The position numbers and the translations under genes were made by a program. The notes beneath the pieces are model-generated. The model worked only from the letters and a program-made list of their open reading frames with translations, searched no databases and was not told where the DNA came from. Positions 27,298-36,084 of a stretch of DNA of 64,000 nucleotides are shown here, piece by piece. The DNA comes from Nonomuraea rubra (lineage in GTDB: Bacteria > Actinomycetota > Actinomycetes > Streptosporangiales > Streptosporangiaceae), in contig NZ_JACHMI010000001.1 in the NCBI RefSeq assembly GCF_014207985.1, positions 3,517,001 to 3,581,000 of the forward strand, written 5' to 3'. How positions within the stretch are numbered: position 1 is the first letter of the stretch; the number at the start of each line of letters is the position of its first letter.

Positions 27298-27990
27298 ATG
27301 ACTTTCACGCTCAAGGGTCCCGTGCTCGAAGGCACGCTCGTCCGCCTCGAACCTCTCGGTCAGCACCACGCCGGCGACCTGGCCGTGGCGGCCGAGGAGG
27401 ACCGCAGCGCGTTCACGTTCACCTGGGTGCCGAGGGCCGGCGAGGTCGGCGGCTACATCGACGCGCAGCTCGAGCGCCAGGCGGCGGGGCGGCTCGCGCC
27501 GTACGCGCAGGTGGACAGGGCGTCGGGCCGCGCGGTCGGGGTCACCGCCTACTGGGACCCGCGGCTGTGGCCGGGAGGCGACCGGCTGTGCGCGGTCGAG
27601 ATCGGGTTCACCTGGCTGGGCGGATCCGCGCGGGGCACCGGGGTGAACACGGAGTCGAAGCTGCTGCTGTTCGGCCACGCCTTCGAGAGCTGGGGCGTGG
27701 CCAGGGTCGATCTCAAGACCGACGCCCGCAACGAGCGCTCGCGGGCCGCCCTGGAGAAGGTGGGCGCCCGGTTCGAGGGCGTGCTGCGCAGTTGGTCGCC
27801 GTCGTGGGCGCCCGGGGAGGACGGCCTGCTGCGCGACTCCGCGATGTTCTCGGTCATCGCCGAGGAGTGGCCGCAGTGCCGGGCGCGGCTGGTCCGGCTG
27901 CTGGAAGCACGGGGTGGCGCCGAGGTGCCGGGTGCTCCCCCCAAGCCGGGTGTGTTCCTCCCCGGCAGGGGTGAGCCGGTCGGCGGCTGA
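27298..27990 (+). CDS. GNAT family N-acetyltransferase (RimJ/RimL type)
   Basis: 230 residues from ATG 27298 with a GGGGGG Shine-Dalgarno eight bases away. Motifs include [12 protein letters not shown] near 16-27, [20 protein letters not shown] near 102-121 (the acetyl-CoA pyrophosphate loop in its RimJ form) and [16 protein letters not shown] near 145-160. It transfers acetyl from acetyl-CoA to an amine; the target is unknown. The C-terminal 30 residues are proline/glycine-rich and unusual. It diverges from the riboswitch-controlled operon. Confidence 0.85.
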   Translation: MTFTLKGPVLEGTLVRLEPLGQHHAGDLAVAAEEDRSAFTFTWVPRAGEVGGYIDAQLERQAAGRLAPYAQVDRASGRAVGVTAYWDPRLWPGGDRLCAVEIGFTWLGGSARGTGVNTESKLLLFGHAFESWGVARVDLKTDARNERSRAALEKVGARFEGVLRSWSPSWAPGEDGLLRDSAMFSVIAEEWPQCRARLVRLLEARGGAEVPGAPPKPGVFLPGRGEPVGG

Positions 27991-28061
27991 CTCCGGCGTC
28001 CGCGCCGGCCCGGCGTCTCGTACGGCCTGCGGCGCTTCCTCACCCGCCGCAGAAAGCAGCA

Positions 28062-28113
28062 GCCCCAGACCCGGGCGGGAAAGCCACGAGCTGGGGCCGA
28101 ACTCTCATGAGAG
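28062..28113. terminator. Hairpins at the end of the tRNA cluster
   Basis: GCCCCAG (28062) pairs with CTGGGGC (28091), and a perfect 12-bp palindrome CTCTCATGAGAG sits at 28102-28113. Both lie between the acetyltransferase (+) and the 3' end of tRNA-Val (-), so either transcript could end here. Confidence 0.5.
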
Positions 28114-28118
28114 AAGTG

Positions 28119-28190
28119 TGGACGATACTGGGATTGAACCAGTGACCTCTTCCGTGTCAGGGAAGCGCTCTCCCGCTGAGCTAATCGTCC
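28119..28190 (-). tRNA. tRNA-Val (GAC)
   Basis: 72 nt without encoded CCA. The 7-bp acceptor stem GGACGAT/ATCGTCC, the D-arm, anticodon loop CTGACAC (GAC) and T-arm ACTGG/CCAGT around TTCAATC all pair. It is last in a minus-strand cluster Gly-Cys-Gly-Val. Confidence 0.95.
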
Positions 28191-28211
28191 TTTATTGAGT
28201 TGGAAACTCAG

Positions 28212-28283
28212 AGCGGAAGACGGGATTCGAACCCGCGACCCTCACCTTGGCAAGGTGATGCTCTACCACTGAGCCACTTCCGC
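28212..28283 (-). tRNA. tRNA-Gly (GCC), copy 2
   Basis: 72 nt. Acceptor GCGGAAG/CTTCCGC, anticodon loop TTGCCAA (GCC) in stem CACCT/AGGTG, and T-arm GCGGG TTCGAAT CCCGT. The sequence is the same as the copy at 28419-28490. No encoded CCA. Confidence 0.95.
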
Positions 28284-28332
28284 ATGGTGCCGCACTTACT
28301 TTAGCGGATCCCGGAGGGTCCGCAGATCACCG

Positions 28333-28403
28333 AGGTGGAGACGGGATTTGAACCCGTGTAGACGGCTTTGCAGGCCGCTGCCTCGCCTCTCGGCCACTCC
28401 ACC
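28333..28403 (-). tRNA. tRNA-Cys (GCA)
   Basis: 71 nt. Acceptor GGTGGAG/CTCCACC, anticodon loop CTGCAAA (GCA) and T-arm ACGGG TTCAAAT CCCGT. It lies between the two tRNA-Gly copies. Confidence 0.95.
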
Positions 28404-28418
28404 AGGAGTCCAGCTCCG

Positions 28419-28490
28419 AGCGGAAGACGGGATTCGAACCCGCGACCCTCACCTTGGCAAGGTGATGCTCTACCACTGAGCCACTTCCGC
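28419..28490 (-). tRNA. tRNA-Gly (GCC), copy 1
   Basis: 72 nt, first in the minus-strand cluster, same sequence as the copy at 28212-28283. The duplication may reflect heavy use of GGC codons in a GC-rich genome. Confidence 0.95.
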
Positions 28491-28581
28491 GTGTATCTCC
28501 GGCTACCTGTGCCGGGCCACGGGAAAACCATATCGTCTCCGGAGAGTGCCCGTGCGCACTGCGCGGCCCGTGGAGCGAAAA

Positions 28582-30741
28582 TCAATCGATCAAACGCACG
28601 TCCTTGGCCATCACGAACATCACCCGGTGCCCGAGCTGGATCTGGTGGTAACGGGTCTTGCCGGTGGTGGTCACGTGCTTGGACGGCGAGTACGCGTTGG
28701 CGGCGTAGTACGAGCCGGTGACGGTGTCACCCACCGTGTACGTCTGCCCCGGCGCGATCTTGTACTTGAGCGGCGTCAGCGGCTGGTACGCGGCGGACTC
28801 GTAGGCGGACTTCTCCGGGTACGCCCGCCCGTACACCTTCACCTCGCCCGACAGCGGCGTCACCATCGGCCCCTTGGCCGGGATGGCGGTCGGGTTCGAG
28901 GCCGGGTTGTGGAACCACGCCTTCTGCCCCAGGTACCAGATCGCCGTCCAGTCCCCCTGCCGGGCCGCGACGGCGTACCGCTGGCCGGTGGAGGCGCGGG
29001 CGCTGTGGTCGTACACGCTGTACGTGCTCGGCTTGCCCGGGTGCTTGCCCAGGTCGGTCACCAGGGGAGCGGTGTGGCTCGGCGACTTGTGCAGCCAGAC
29101 GGTGGACGCGCCGTGCGCGGGGCACGCCTGCGCGGGCTTGGCGGCCACGCAGCCGGTGAAGCGCGGCCGGTGGGACGCGTACGACGGGCGGATGATGACC
29201 GAATCGCCGTCCTTGGCGGCCTTGAACGGCTTGTCCATGAGCTCGAAGTAGTGCTCCCAGTCCCAGTACGGGCCCGGGTCCTCGTGCATGCCGGCGACCG
29301 TCTGCGGGGTCGTGCCGGGGACGTTGTCGTGGCCGAGGATGTGGGCCCGGTTGAGCGGGATGTCATGCTTGGCGGCCAGGTACTTGACCAGCCTGGCCGA
29401 CGAGCGGTACATCGCCTCCGTGTACCAGGCGCCGCCCTTGGCCAGGTAGCCCTCGTGCTCGATGCCGATCGAGCGGGTGTTGACGTCCCAGTTGCCCGCG
29501 TGCCAGGCGATGTCGTTCGTCGGCACGTGCTGGGCGACATGTCCGTCCCTGGAGCGGATCGTGTAGTGCCAGCTCACGTACTTCGGGTTGCGGACCAGGC
29601 TGGGGATGCCCTGGTAGGTGCCCTCCGTGTCGTGGATGACGATGTAGTCGACCGAGCGCTTGCGGGCCAGGTGGTCGTGGTTGCCGTAGTCGCGGTTCTT
29701 CTTCTTGCCGAAGCGTTTGTAGGCGGCGGGCATCCATTCGCAGGTGAGGGAGGACGGGCACTCCGCCTGTGACGACTGGCCCTTGGGCGTGGTCTCCCAC
29801 AGGGCGTCGGCGTCGGCTCCGGCCAGCAGCCCCGCCTCCCCGTCGGGCCACCCGTCGAGACCGGCCTCGGCCTGCTCGGCCTGCTCGTCCTGCGGGTCTG
29901 CGGGTGAGGCGGACGGGCTGGGCTGCGGGCTCGCCGGTGGAGTGGTGGTGCCGGGCTGTGCGTCGTCCGCCGGTGGAGCGGTGGTCTTGGGCCGGGCGTC
30001 GGCCGCCGGTGGGGCGGTGGCGCCGGGCTGCGTGCCGGCCGGCGGCGCCGGGTCCCCGCCCGCCGGGGGCAGGTCCGAGACGGGAGCGAGCCGCACCAGG
30101 TGGCCGTCGTCCGTACGGCGCTCCGCCCCCTCCCGCATCACCGAGAACACCTCGTCCGCGAACGCCCGGGACGCCACCGGGTCGTCCGTCCCCGCGTACC
30201 GGGCGACGGCCCCGTGCCAGTCGGCGGGCTCGGCGCTGGGCCGCTGCTGGTAGGAGGCCAGGAGGGCGGCGCCGGCGCGGATGTTCGCCGCCGGGTCCGT
30301 CCGCAGCCGCGCGGGCTCCACGCCGATCAGCCGCCCGGCCTCGGGCAGGGTCGTGCGGGGCGGCGCCGCCGCCGACTCGCGCAGCGCCGAGCGGGACAGG
30401 GCCTGGGTGACCGTGGCGGACATGGGCCGGGACTCGTCCCCGCGGGGGTCGCCGAGGGCGTCGCCGATGATCGCCTCTCCGTGGGCGCGTACGTCATCGG
30501 GAAAGGCGTCCACCAGGTGCATCGGGCCGTAACCGCCCGCCGTGCTGGGCCGCCCGCCGTTCGTGTCCCACCGGGACTCCAGGTACCCCACCGCGAGCAG
30601 CACGCTCTCCGGCACCCCGTACTCGCGCGCGGCGGCGGCGAACTCGGCCTGCCTGCCCACGTCGGGCGCGGTGACCGGCGGGACGTCGGCGGGTGCGGTG
30701 AGAACGCCGGCGGCCAGGACGACGGCGAGCCAGAGCTGCAT
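28582..30741 (-). CDS. Secreted N-acetylmuramoyl-L-alanine amidase
   Basis: 719 residues from ATG 30741; ATG 30747 is two codons earlier, but GGGGAG is better spaced for 30741. A signal peptide (LWLAVVLAAGVLTAPADVPP) ends near residue 20. A lysozyme-like segment follows (YGVPESVLLAVGYLESRWD near 42), then a Pro/Ala/Thr-rich linker of repeated PPA units (about 215-295). The amidase_2 domain has VIHDTEGTY near 370, WHYTI and GIEHEGY, and a downstream GHDNVPGT, giving the zinc-site histidines. The C-terminal 200 residues look like beta-rich wall-binding modules. It should cleave the peptide stem from muramic acid outside the cell. Confidence 0.9.
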   Translation of the reverse strand: MQLWLAVVLAAGVLTAPADVPPVTAPDVGRQAEFAAAAREYGVPESVLLAVGYLESRWDTNGGRPSTAGGYGPMHLVDAFPDDVRAHGEAIIGDALGDPRGDESRPMSATVTQALSRSALRESAAAPPRTTLPEAGRLIGVEPARLRTDPAANIRAGAALLASYQQRPSAEPADWHGAVARYAGTDDPVASRAFADEVFSVMREGAERRTDDGHLVRLAPVSDLPPAGGDPAPPAGTQPGATAPPAADARPKTTAPPADDAQPGTTTPPASPQPSPSASPADPQDEQAEQAEAGLDGWPDGEAGLLAGADADALWETTPKGQSSQAECPSSLTCEWMPAAYKRFGKKKNRDYGNHDHLARKRSVDYIVIHDTEGTYQGIPSLVRNPKYVSWHYTIRSRDGHVAQHVPTNDIAWHAGNWDVNTRSIGIEHEGYLAKGGAWYTEAMYRSSARLVKYLAAKHDIPLNRAHILGHDNVPGTTPQTVAGMHEDPGPYWDWEHYFELMDKPFKAAKDGDSVIIRPSYASHRPRFTGCVAAKPAQACPAHGASTVWLHKSPSHTAPLVTDLGKHPGKPSTYSVYDHSARASTGQRYAVAARQGDWTAIWYLGQKAWFHNPASNPTAIPAKGPMVTPLSGEVKVYGRAYPEKSAYESAAYQPLTPLKYKIAPGQTYTVGDTVTGSYYAANAYSPSKHVTTTGKTRYHQIQLGHRVMFVMAKDVRLID

Positions 30742-30766
30742 GAACATCTCCCCAGGAACGTCACGA

Positions 30767-30791
30767 TACGACTACTCACCGTAACTGTTCC
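30767..30791 (-). promoter_or_regulatory. Possible SigE-type ECF promoter for the amidase
   Basis: On the minus strand GGAAC (30791-30787) is followed after 16 bases by CGTA (30770-30767). This resembles the envelope-stress ECF pattern GGAAC-N16-CGTt. The predicted start point is about 20 bases before the amidase ATG. One mismatch to the usual -10 means it is only suggestive. Confidence 0.4.
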
Positions 30792-30805
30792 CAGAAAGGG
30801 ATGTG

Positions 30806-31417
30806 TCAGACGGGTCGGATGATACGCATGAGATCAGCCAGATCAGCGGCGAATTCGGCATCCCAGTCATCGACCGTCAGATGCTCCGCCAGCCGCCGGT
30901 GCGCGGGGGCGTCCTCGCCGCCGCGCCGCGCTCGCGACGCGTTCGAGGTGCCGGAGAAGCGCCCGTTCACCTCCGAGACCGCGAATCCGAGCACGAACGT
31001 GCTCACCAGCCGCTCCACCCGCGGCACCTCCGCCTCCGGTACCCCCGCCTCCAGCAGCGCCTGGTAGATCGCGTCCACCACCCGCACCCCGTCCGGCGTC
31101 ACCGAGGAGCGGAAGAGCAGCAGCGGGAAGACCGAAGGATGCTCCCTGGCCACCCGCCGCGTCGCCTGCGCGACCGCGGTCAGCCGCTCCTGCCACGAGC
31201 CGCCGGGCCCGGCGGGGGCCAGCTCGGCGAGCAGCCGCCCCACCAGGCCGTCGAGCAGCTCGTCCTTGTTGCGGAAGTAGCCGTACAGGGCCATGGGCGT
31301 CACCCCGACGCGCTCCGCCACGGCGCGCATGGACAGGGCGTCGAGCCCGCGCTCGTCGGCGATCGCGAGTGCCGCGTCGAGGATTTCCGGCTGCCGGGAG
31401 GTCTTGAGCTTCCGCAC
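30806..31417 (-). CDS. TetR family transcriptional regulator
   Basis: 203 residues. The TetR N-terminal helix-turn-helix (AVAERVGVTPMALYGYFRNK, about 28-47) is followed by an alpha-helical ligand-binding domain with the TetR_C-type segment HPSVFPLLLFRSSVTPDGV near 93. It diverges from the ABC exporter, with two near-perfect palindromes in the 52-bp gap. It is therefore the likely repressor of that exporter and of itself. Confidence 0.88.
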   Translation of the reverse strand: MRKLKTSRQPEILDAALAIADERGLDALSMRAVAERVGVTPMALYGYFRNKDELLDGLVGRLLAELAPAGPGGSWQERLTAVAQATRRVAREHPSVFPLLLFRSSVTPDGVRVVDAIYQALLEAGVPEAEVPRVERLVSTFVLGFAVSEVNGRFSGTSNASRARRGGEDAPAHRRLAEHLTVDDWDAEFAADLADLMRIIRPV

Positions 31418-31425
31418 AGGCCGAG

Positions 31426-31457
31426 TCTACAGTGTAGAGCAGTCTACAACGTAGACT
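31426..31457. promoter_or_regulatory. Tandem palindromic TetR operators
   Basis: TCTACAGTGTAGA (31426-31438) and AGTCTAC-AAC-GTAGACT (31441-31457) are two dyads sharing the core TCTAC/GTAGA. They fill the gap between tetR and the exporter and lie just before the AGGAGG of the ATPase gene. Confidence 0.75.
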
Positions 31458-31469
31458 GAGGAGGGTGTG

Positions 31470-32288
31470 ATGGTCATGCTGAGGGCCGAAGGGCTGGTCA
31501 AGCGGTACGGCGACGTCACCGCGCTCGACGGGTTCGACCTGCGGGTGGCGCCGGGGGAGATCGCGGGGCTGGTGGGGCACAACGGGGCGGGCAAGACGAC
31601 GTTCTTCGAGATCGCCGCGGGGCTGACCGCGCCGGACGCCGGGTCCGTGCGGGTCGAGGGCCGGGTGGACGTGGCGCCGCAGCAGCTCGCGCTCTACCCC
31701 GCGATCACCGTACGGGAGACGCTGCGGCTCTTCGGCGGCCTGGCGGGGCTGCGCGGACGGGCCCTGGCCGGGGCGGTCGAGAGCACGGCGGAGGAACTGC
31801 TGCTCACCGGCGTGCTCGACCGGCGGGCGGGCGTGCTCTCCGGCGGCCAGCAGCGCAGGGTGCAGGCCGCCACCGCCCTCCTGGCCGATCCCGGCGTGCT
31901 GCTGCTCGACGAGCCCACGGCGGGCGCCGACCCCGAGACGCGCGCCGCGCTGCTGACGGCCGTGCGGCGGCGGGCCGCTCGCGGCGCGGCCGTCGTCTAC
32001 TGCACCCACTACCTGCCGGAGCTGTCCGAGCTGGGCGCCACGGTCGCCGTCGCGCGCGACGGCCGCGTGATCGCCCGCGGCGCGGGCGCCGACCTGCTGA
32101 AGGACCTGCCGGGGGAGGTGCGGGTGAGCGTGGAGGGCGGCCAGGACATCACCGTCAGCACCACCGACCCGACCGCGACCCTGACCGCCCTGCTGCGCGA
32201 CCTCGACCGCCCGGTACGCGGCATCGACATCCGCCACCCCTCGCTCGACGACCTGTACCGGGAGCTGTCCCATGACCGTGCCGCGTGA
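31470..32288 (+). CDS. ABC transporter ATP-binding protein
   Basis: 272 residues; ATG 31470 chosen because AGGAGG (31459) is best spaced for it. Walker A GHNGAGKTT is near 36, signature LSGGQQRR near 125, Walker B LLLDEPTAG near 145 and the switch histidine in YCTHYLPE near 177. It is an ABC-2-type exporter ATPase (drug or antibiotic resistance class). Its stop overlaps the permease start by 17 bases, so the two proteins are translationally coupled. Confidence 0.92.
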   Translation: MVMLRAEGLVKRYGDVTALDGFDLRVAPGEIAGLVGHNGAGKTTFFEIAAGLTAPDAGSVRVEGRVDVAPQQLALYPAITVRETLRLFGGLAGLRGRALAGAVESTAEELLLTGVLDRRAGVLSGGQQRRVQAATALLADPGVLLLDEPTAGADPETRAALLTAVRRRAARGAAVVYCTHYLPELSELGATVAVARDGRVIARGAGADLLKDLPGEVRVSVEGGQDITVSTTDPTATLTALLRDLDRPVRGIDIRHPSLDDLYRELSHDRAA

Positions 32289-33021
32289 CGGACGCCTGCA
32301 CAGGATCGCCGTGCTGACCGGGCACAACGTGCTGCTGCGCCGGCGCGACCCCGCCCACTTCGTCAGCTACCTCGTCATGCCCATGGTGCTCATGCTGATC
32401 TTCAAGGGCATGCTCGGCGAACCCACGCAGGCGGTCACCGGCCTGCTGGTGATGTTCTCGGTGCTGTCGATGGCCGACGTCGCCACCGCCACCCTCACGG
32501 AACGCACCTGGCACACCTGGGACCGCCTGCGCGCCACCAGGGCGACGGTGCCCGAGATCATGATCGGCAAGGCCGTGCCCGTCTTCGCCGTGCTGGTCGT
32601 CCAGCAGGCGGTGCTGCTGGTCTACGGCGTGCTCGCCGTCGGCATGCGCCTGTCGGGCCCGGTCTGGCCGCTCGCGCTGGCCGTGACGGCGTGGAGCTTC
32701 GCCCTGCTCTGCGTGGGCACCGCCATCGCCGGCGTCGTGCGCAGCCAGGGCGAGCTCAGCACGCTGTGCAACATCGCCGCCCTGTCGGTCAGCGCGCTGG
32801 GCGGGGCACTGGTCCCGTACGCGCTGATGCCCGCCTGGGCGCAGGCGGTCGCGCCGATCTCGCCCGGGTACTGGGCGACGGCCATGCTGCAGGCGGCGGT
32901 CAGGGGCGACCTCGCCGGTACGGCGGGCCCGGCGGCGGTGCTCGCGGGCCTCGGCCTGGCCGCCGGAGCGTTCGCCTGCCGGCGGCTGAGCAAGGGCTGG
33001 GGCCGCGCGGCCGTCGCCTAG
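32272..33021 (+). CDS. ABC-2 type transporter permease
   Basis: 249 residues with about six membrane helices. The segment RRDPAHFVSYLVMPMVLMLIFKG is shown in part as FVSYLVMPMVLMLIF near 29. The C-terminal region has LSTLCNIAALSVSALGGALVPY near 163-184 (in part NIAALSVSALGGALVP), matching the conserved ABC2_membrane patch. It partners the preceding ATPase. The exported compound is unknown, but TetR control suggests a toxic ligand. Confidence 0.9.
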   Translation: MTVPRDGRLHRIAVLTGHNVLLRRRDPAHFVSYLVMPMVLMLIFKGMLGEPTQAVTGLLVMFSVLSMADVATATLTERTWHTWDRLRATRATVPEIMIGKAVPVFAVLVVQQAVLLVYGVLAVGMRLSGPVWPLALAVTAWSFALLCVGTAIAGVVRSQGELSTLCNIAALSVSALGGALVPYALMPAWAQAVAPISPGYWATAMLQAAVRGDLAGTAGPAAVLAGLGLAAGAFACRRLSKGWGRAAVA

Positions 33022-33029
33022 AAGCATTC

Positions 33030-33049
33030 CCTGCCCGATATCGGGCAGG
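33030..33049. promoter_or_regulatory. Perfect 20-bp palindrome before a small gene
   Basis: CCTGCCCGAT followed by its exact reverse complement, ATCGGGCAGG. It ends 8 bases before the GTG of the 102-residue gene and begins 9 bases after the permease stop. It could be an operator or a terminator without a U-tract. Confidence 0.6.
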
Positions 33050-33057
33050 ATGTTGGC

Positions 33058-33366
33058 GTGTCTCGTTCCAGAGCCGTAGTGTCCTCGTCTGTGTCCACGG
33101 CACGGCATCCGTACGAAGATCTCATCGCGCACCTCACGAGGACGAGCCCGCTCGGTCCGGGCGAGGCGGCCCGCGTGGTGGCCGACGTGCTGTCGTACTT
33201 CTCGGAGTCCACCGAGGAGTTCGTCCGCCGCCGCCACGGCGAGCTGAAGTCCAAGGGCTTCACCAACGACGAGACCTTTCCGCGGATCGCCGCCGAATTA
33301 CGGAGCCGGCGGGTAACGGCTCCAGAGCTGTCCCTGAGGCAGCTACGCAGGATCGTCTACGGATAG
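33058..33366 (+). CDS. Conserved small hypothetical protein
   Basis: 102 residues, GTG start 8 bases past a palindrome. It is alpha-helical with a basic C-terminus and a recognisable ending LSLRQLRRIVYG. I know this type of tail (RQ-I/L-RR-I-I/V-YG) from small uncharacterised bacterial proteins but cannot name a function. It lies 11 bp before glmS and probably shares its transcript. Confidence 0.65.
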   Translation: MSRSRAVVSSSVSTARHPYEDLIAHLTRTSPLGPGEAARVVADVLSYFSESTEEFVRRRHGELKSKGFTNDETFPRIAAELRSRRVTAPELSLRQLRRIVYG

Positions 33367-33377
33367 AGGAGACCTCG

Positions 33378-35198
33378 ATGTGCGGAATCGTGGCCTATGT
33401 CGGCCCCAAGGACGCTGCGCCCATCCTGCTGGAGGGCCTGCAGCGGCTGGAGTACCGGGGCTATGACTCGGCCGGGGTCGTGGTGTCCAACAAGGGGTTG
33501 AAGGTACGCAAGGTCAAGGGCCGGGTGGCGGACCTGGCCAAGGTCGTGCCGGTCAGGTTCAAGGGCGGCCTGGGCATCGGGCACACCCGATGGGCCACGC
33601 ACGGCGTGCCGAGCGACGTCAACGCGCACCCGCACCTGTCCACCGACGAGCGCATCGCGGTCGTGCACAACGGCATCATCGAGAACGCCGGGGAGCTGCG
33701 CGCCAAGCTGGAGGCCGATGGTGTGGTGTTCGCCTCCGAGACGGACACCGAGGTGCTCGCGCACCTGATCGCCGCCGCCGTCGACGAGAACGACTCGCTG
33801 GAGGAGGCCGTCAGGAAGACGCTCAAGAGCGTCGTCGGCACGTACGGCATCGCCGTGATCGACTCCGAGCGGCCCGGCGAGGTGGTCGTGGCGCGCAACG
33901 GCAGCCCGATCGTGCTGGGCATCGGCGAGAAGGAGATGTTCGCCGCCTCCGACGTGGCGGCGCTGGTCCGCTACACCCGCCAGGTCGTGCACCTGGAGGA
34001 CGGCGAGCTGGCCGTGCTCAAGGCCGACGGCTTCCACACCTTCGCCAGCGACGCCCGCGAGACGGCCAAGGAGCCGCTGACCGTCGACTGGGACGCCGGC
34101 CACTACGACACCGGCGGCTACGAGCACTACCTGCTCAAGGAGATCTCCGAGCAGCCCGAGACGATCACCCGCACCATGAGCGGGCGTCTCGACGAGCGCT
34201 TCCACGTGGCCCACCTCGGCGGCCTGAACATGGACGCCCGCGAGACCCGGAGCTTCCGCCGGGTGAAGATCATCGGCTGCGGGTCGGCGTACTACTCGGG
34301 CCAGATCGGCGCCCAGCTCATCGAGGAGCTGGCGCGCATCCCGTCCGACGCCGAGCCGGCCAGCGAGTTCCGCTACCGCAACCCCGTCGTCGACCCCGAC
34401 ACCCTCTACGTCGCGATCAGCCAGTCGGGCGAGACCTACGACACGCTCGCCGCCGTGCAGGAGCTCAAGCGCAAGGGCGGCCGGGTCATCGGCATCGTCA
34501 ACGCCGTGGGCAGCGCCATCGCCCGCGAGGTCGACGGCGGCATCTACCTGCACGCGGGGCCCGAGGTCTCGGTCGCCTCGACCAAGGCGTTCACCTCGAC
34601 GTCGCTGGCGTTCGCGCTGCTCGCGCTGCACCTGGGCCGCGTGCGCGACCTGTCGCCCGCCGACGGGCGGCGCATCGTGGAGGGCCTGCGCAGGCTGCCC
34701 GGCCAGATCGAGCAGATCCTGCAGCAGGGTGACAAGATCGCCGAGCTGGCCAAGAAGTACGCGCCGCACCCGAGCATGATGTTCGTCGGCCGGGTGCGCG
34801 GTTACCCGGTGGCCCGCGAGGGCGCGCAGAAGCTCAAGGAGATCTCCTACGTGCACGCCGAGGCGTACCCGGCCAGCGAGCTCAAGCACGGCCCGCTCGC
34901 GCTGATCGGCCCCGACATGCCGACGGTCGCGATCGTGCCCGACGACGAGCTGCTCGACAAGAACCTCACCACCCTCGGCGAGATCCGGGCCCGCGGCGGC
35001 CAGGTGCTCATGGTGGGGCACCGCGAGCCCGACGCCAAGCTGGCCGACGACGTGATCGTGATTCCCAGGAACGAGATCGAGCTCGACCCGATCCTGCTCA
35101 CGATCCCGCTGCAGCTCCTGGCGTACCACGCCGCGGTGGCGCTGGGCCGCGATGTGGACAAGCCGCGCAATCTCGCCAAGAGCGTTACGGTCGAATAG
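33378..35198 (+). CDS. glmS: Glutamine-fructose-6-phosphate aminotransferase (isomerizing)
   Basis: 606 residues, typical length. The start MCGIVAYVG exposes catalytic Cys1 of the type II glutaminase. LEYRGYDSAGV near 26, HTRWATHG near 73 and NGIIEN near 97 follow. Two SIS sugar-isomerase domains lie in the C-terminal half (SQSGETYDTL near 350 and ASELKHGPLALI near 502). The protein ends in LAKSVTVE as usual. It makes glucosamine 6-phosphate for cell-wall synthesis. Shine-Dalgarno GAGGAG is well spaced. No glmS ribozyme was seen upstream. Confidence 0.96.
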   Translation: MCGIVAYVGPKDAAPILLEGLQRLEYRGYDSAGVVVSNKGLKVRKVKGRVADLAKVVPVRFKGGLGIGHTRWATHGVPSDVNAHPHLSTDERIAVVHNGIIENAGELRAKLEADGVVFASETDTEVLAHLIAAAVDENDSLEEAVRKTLKSVVGTYGIAVIDSERPGEVVVARNGSPIVLGIGEKEMFAASDVAALVRYTRQVVHLEDGELAVLKADGFHTFASDARETAKEPLTVDWDAGHYDTGGYEHYLLKEISEQPETITRTMSGRLDERFHVAHLGGLNMDARETRSFRRVKIIGCGSAYYSGQIGAQLIEELARIPSDAEPASEFRYRNPVVDPDTLYVAISQSGETYDTLAAVQELKRKGGRVIGIVNAVGSAIAREVDGGIYLHAGPEVSVASTKAFTSTSLAFALLALHLGRVRDLSPADGRRIVEGLRRLPGQIEQILQQGDKIAELAKKYAPHPSMMFVGRVRGYPVAREGAQKLKEISYVHAEAYPASELKHGPLALIGPDMPTVAIVPDDELLDKNLTTLGEIRARGGQVLMVGHREPDAKLADDVIVIPRNEIELDPILLTIPLQLLAYHAAVALGRDVDKPRNLAKSVTVE

Positions 35199-35232
35199 CC
35201 GACTTGAATTCAGCCACAATCTTCCCAAGGTA

Positions 35233-36045
35233 GTGTTATCCGGCTGGATACGACATAGCTTCGATACTGTGCGGCAGTTCGACCACCAGAAGCCTCATCC
35301 CGCACGCATGTACGACTACATGCTGGGCGGGAAGGACAACTTCGCGGTCGACCGCCAGGCCATCGACCAGCTCGCCGAGCTGATCCCGGAGGCGGTCCCG
35401 CTGGCCCGCGCGAACCGGGCCTTCCTCCAGCGTGCCGTACGTTATGTCGCCCGCGCCGGGGTCGACCAGTTCCTCGACCTCGGCAGCGGGCTGCCCACCC
35501 AGGGCAGCGCGCACGAGGTGGCGCCCGAGGCCAGGGTCGTCTACGTCGATCACGACCCCGTTGTCGCCGCACACGCCACGGCCCTGCTCCGGCACTCGCC
35601 GGGCAGGGCCCGTTTCGTCCAGGCCGACCTGCTCGATCCCGAGGACGTGCTGGCCAGGGCAGGGGAGTTCCTCGATCTCGACCGGCCGATCGCGGTGCTG
35701 CTGGTCTCGATCCTGCACTTCCTGCCGGACTCGGCGGGGCCGCAGCGGGCGGTGGCCGTGCTGCGCGAGCGCCTGGCGCCGGGCGGCTTCCTGGTGATCA
35801 CGCACGCCACGACCCTGGGGGGTCTGGAGGACGAGGAGCGGGCCAGGGGGGTCTACCGGGGCTCGACGGCCGGTGGCGGGACCGACCGGTCGCCGGGGCA
35901 GATCCGCGCGTTCTTCGGGGGGTGGCCGCTGGAGCCGCCGGGGCTCGTCCAGGCCACGGACTGGCGGCCGGACCGGCCCAAGCTGGTGGGGGACTGGTCG
36001 CTGCCGTCGTCGCTGATGGCCGGGGTGGGAAAGAAAACCACTTAA
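35233..36045 (+). CDS. SAM-dependent methyltransferase, DUF574 family
   Basis: 270 residues from GTG 35233, preceded by AAGG; earlier and later starts are possible. The signature ...HPARMYDYMLGGKDNFAVDR (near residue 26) defines the actinomycete DUF574 methyltransferases. The SAM site FLDLGSGLPTQGS is near 82 and VVYVDHDPVVAAHA near 104. Function is unknown; the family is greatly expanded in filamentous actinomycetes. It follows glmS by about 35 bp. Confidence 0.85.
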   Translation: MLSGWIRHSFDTVRQFDHQKPHPARMYDYMLGGKDNFAVDRQAIDQLAELIPEAVPLARANRAFLQRAVRYVARAGVDQFLDLGSGLPTQGSAHEVAPEARVVYVDHDPVVAAHATALLRHSPGRARFVQADLLDPEDVLARAGEFLDLDRPIAVLLVSILHFLPDSAGPQRAVAVLRERLAPGGFLVITHATTLGGLEDEERARGVYRGSTAGGGTDRSPGQIRAFFGGWPLEPPGLVQATDWRPDRPKLVGDWSLPSSLMAGVGKKTT

Positions 36046-36060
36046 GCCTGAAAATCACGA

Positions 36061-36084
36061 AAAATCGCCAAAAATGGCGGTTTT
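36061..36084 (+). terminator. Intrinsic terminator after the methyltransferase
   Basis: AAAATCGCCA and TGGCGGTTTT form a 10-bp stem with an AAAA loop; the right arm ends in four T residues. It lies 15 bp after the stop. Confidence 0.65.

Noticed and set aside
33357..35228. Long frame opposite glmS
   Set aside because: Shadow; glmS is complete on the other strand with catalytic motifs.
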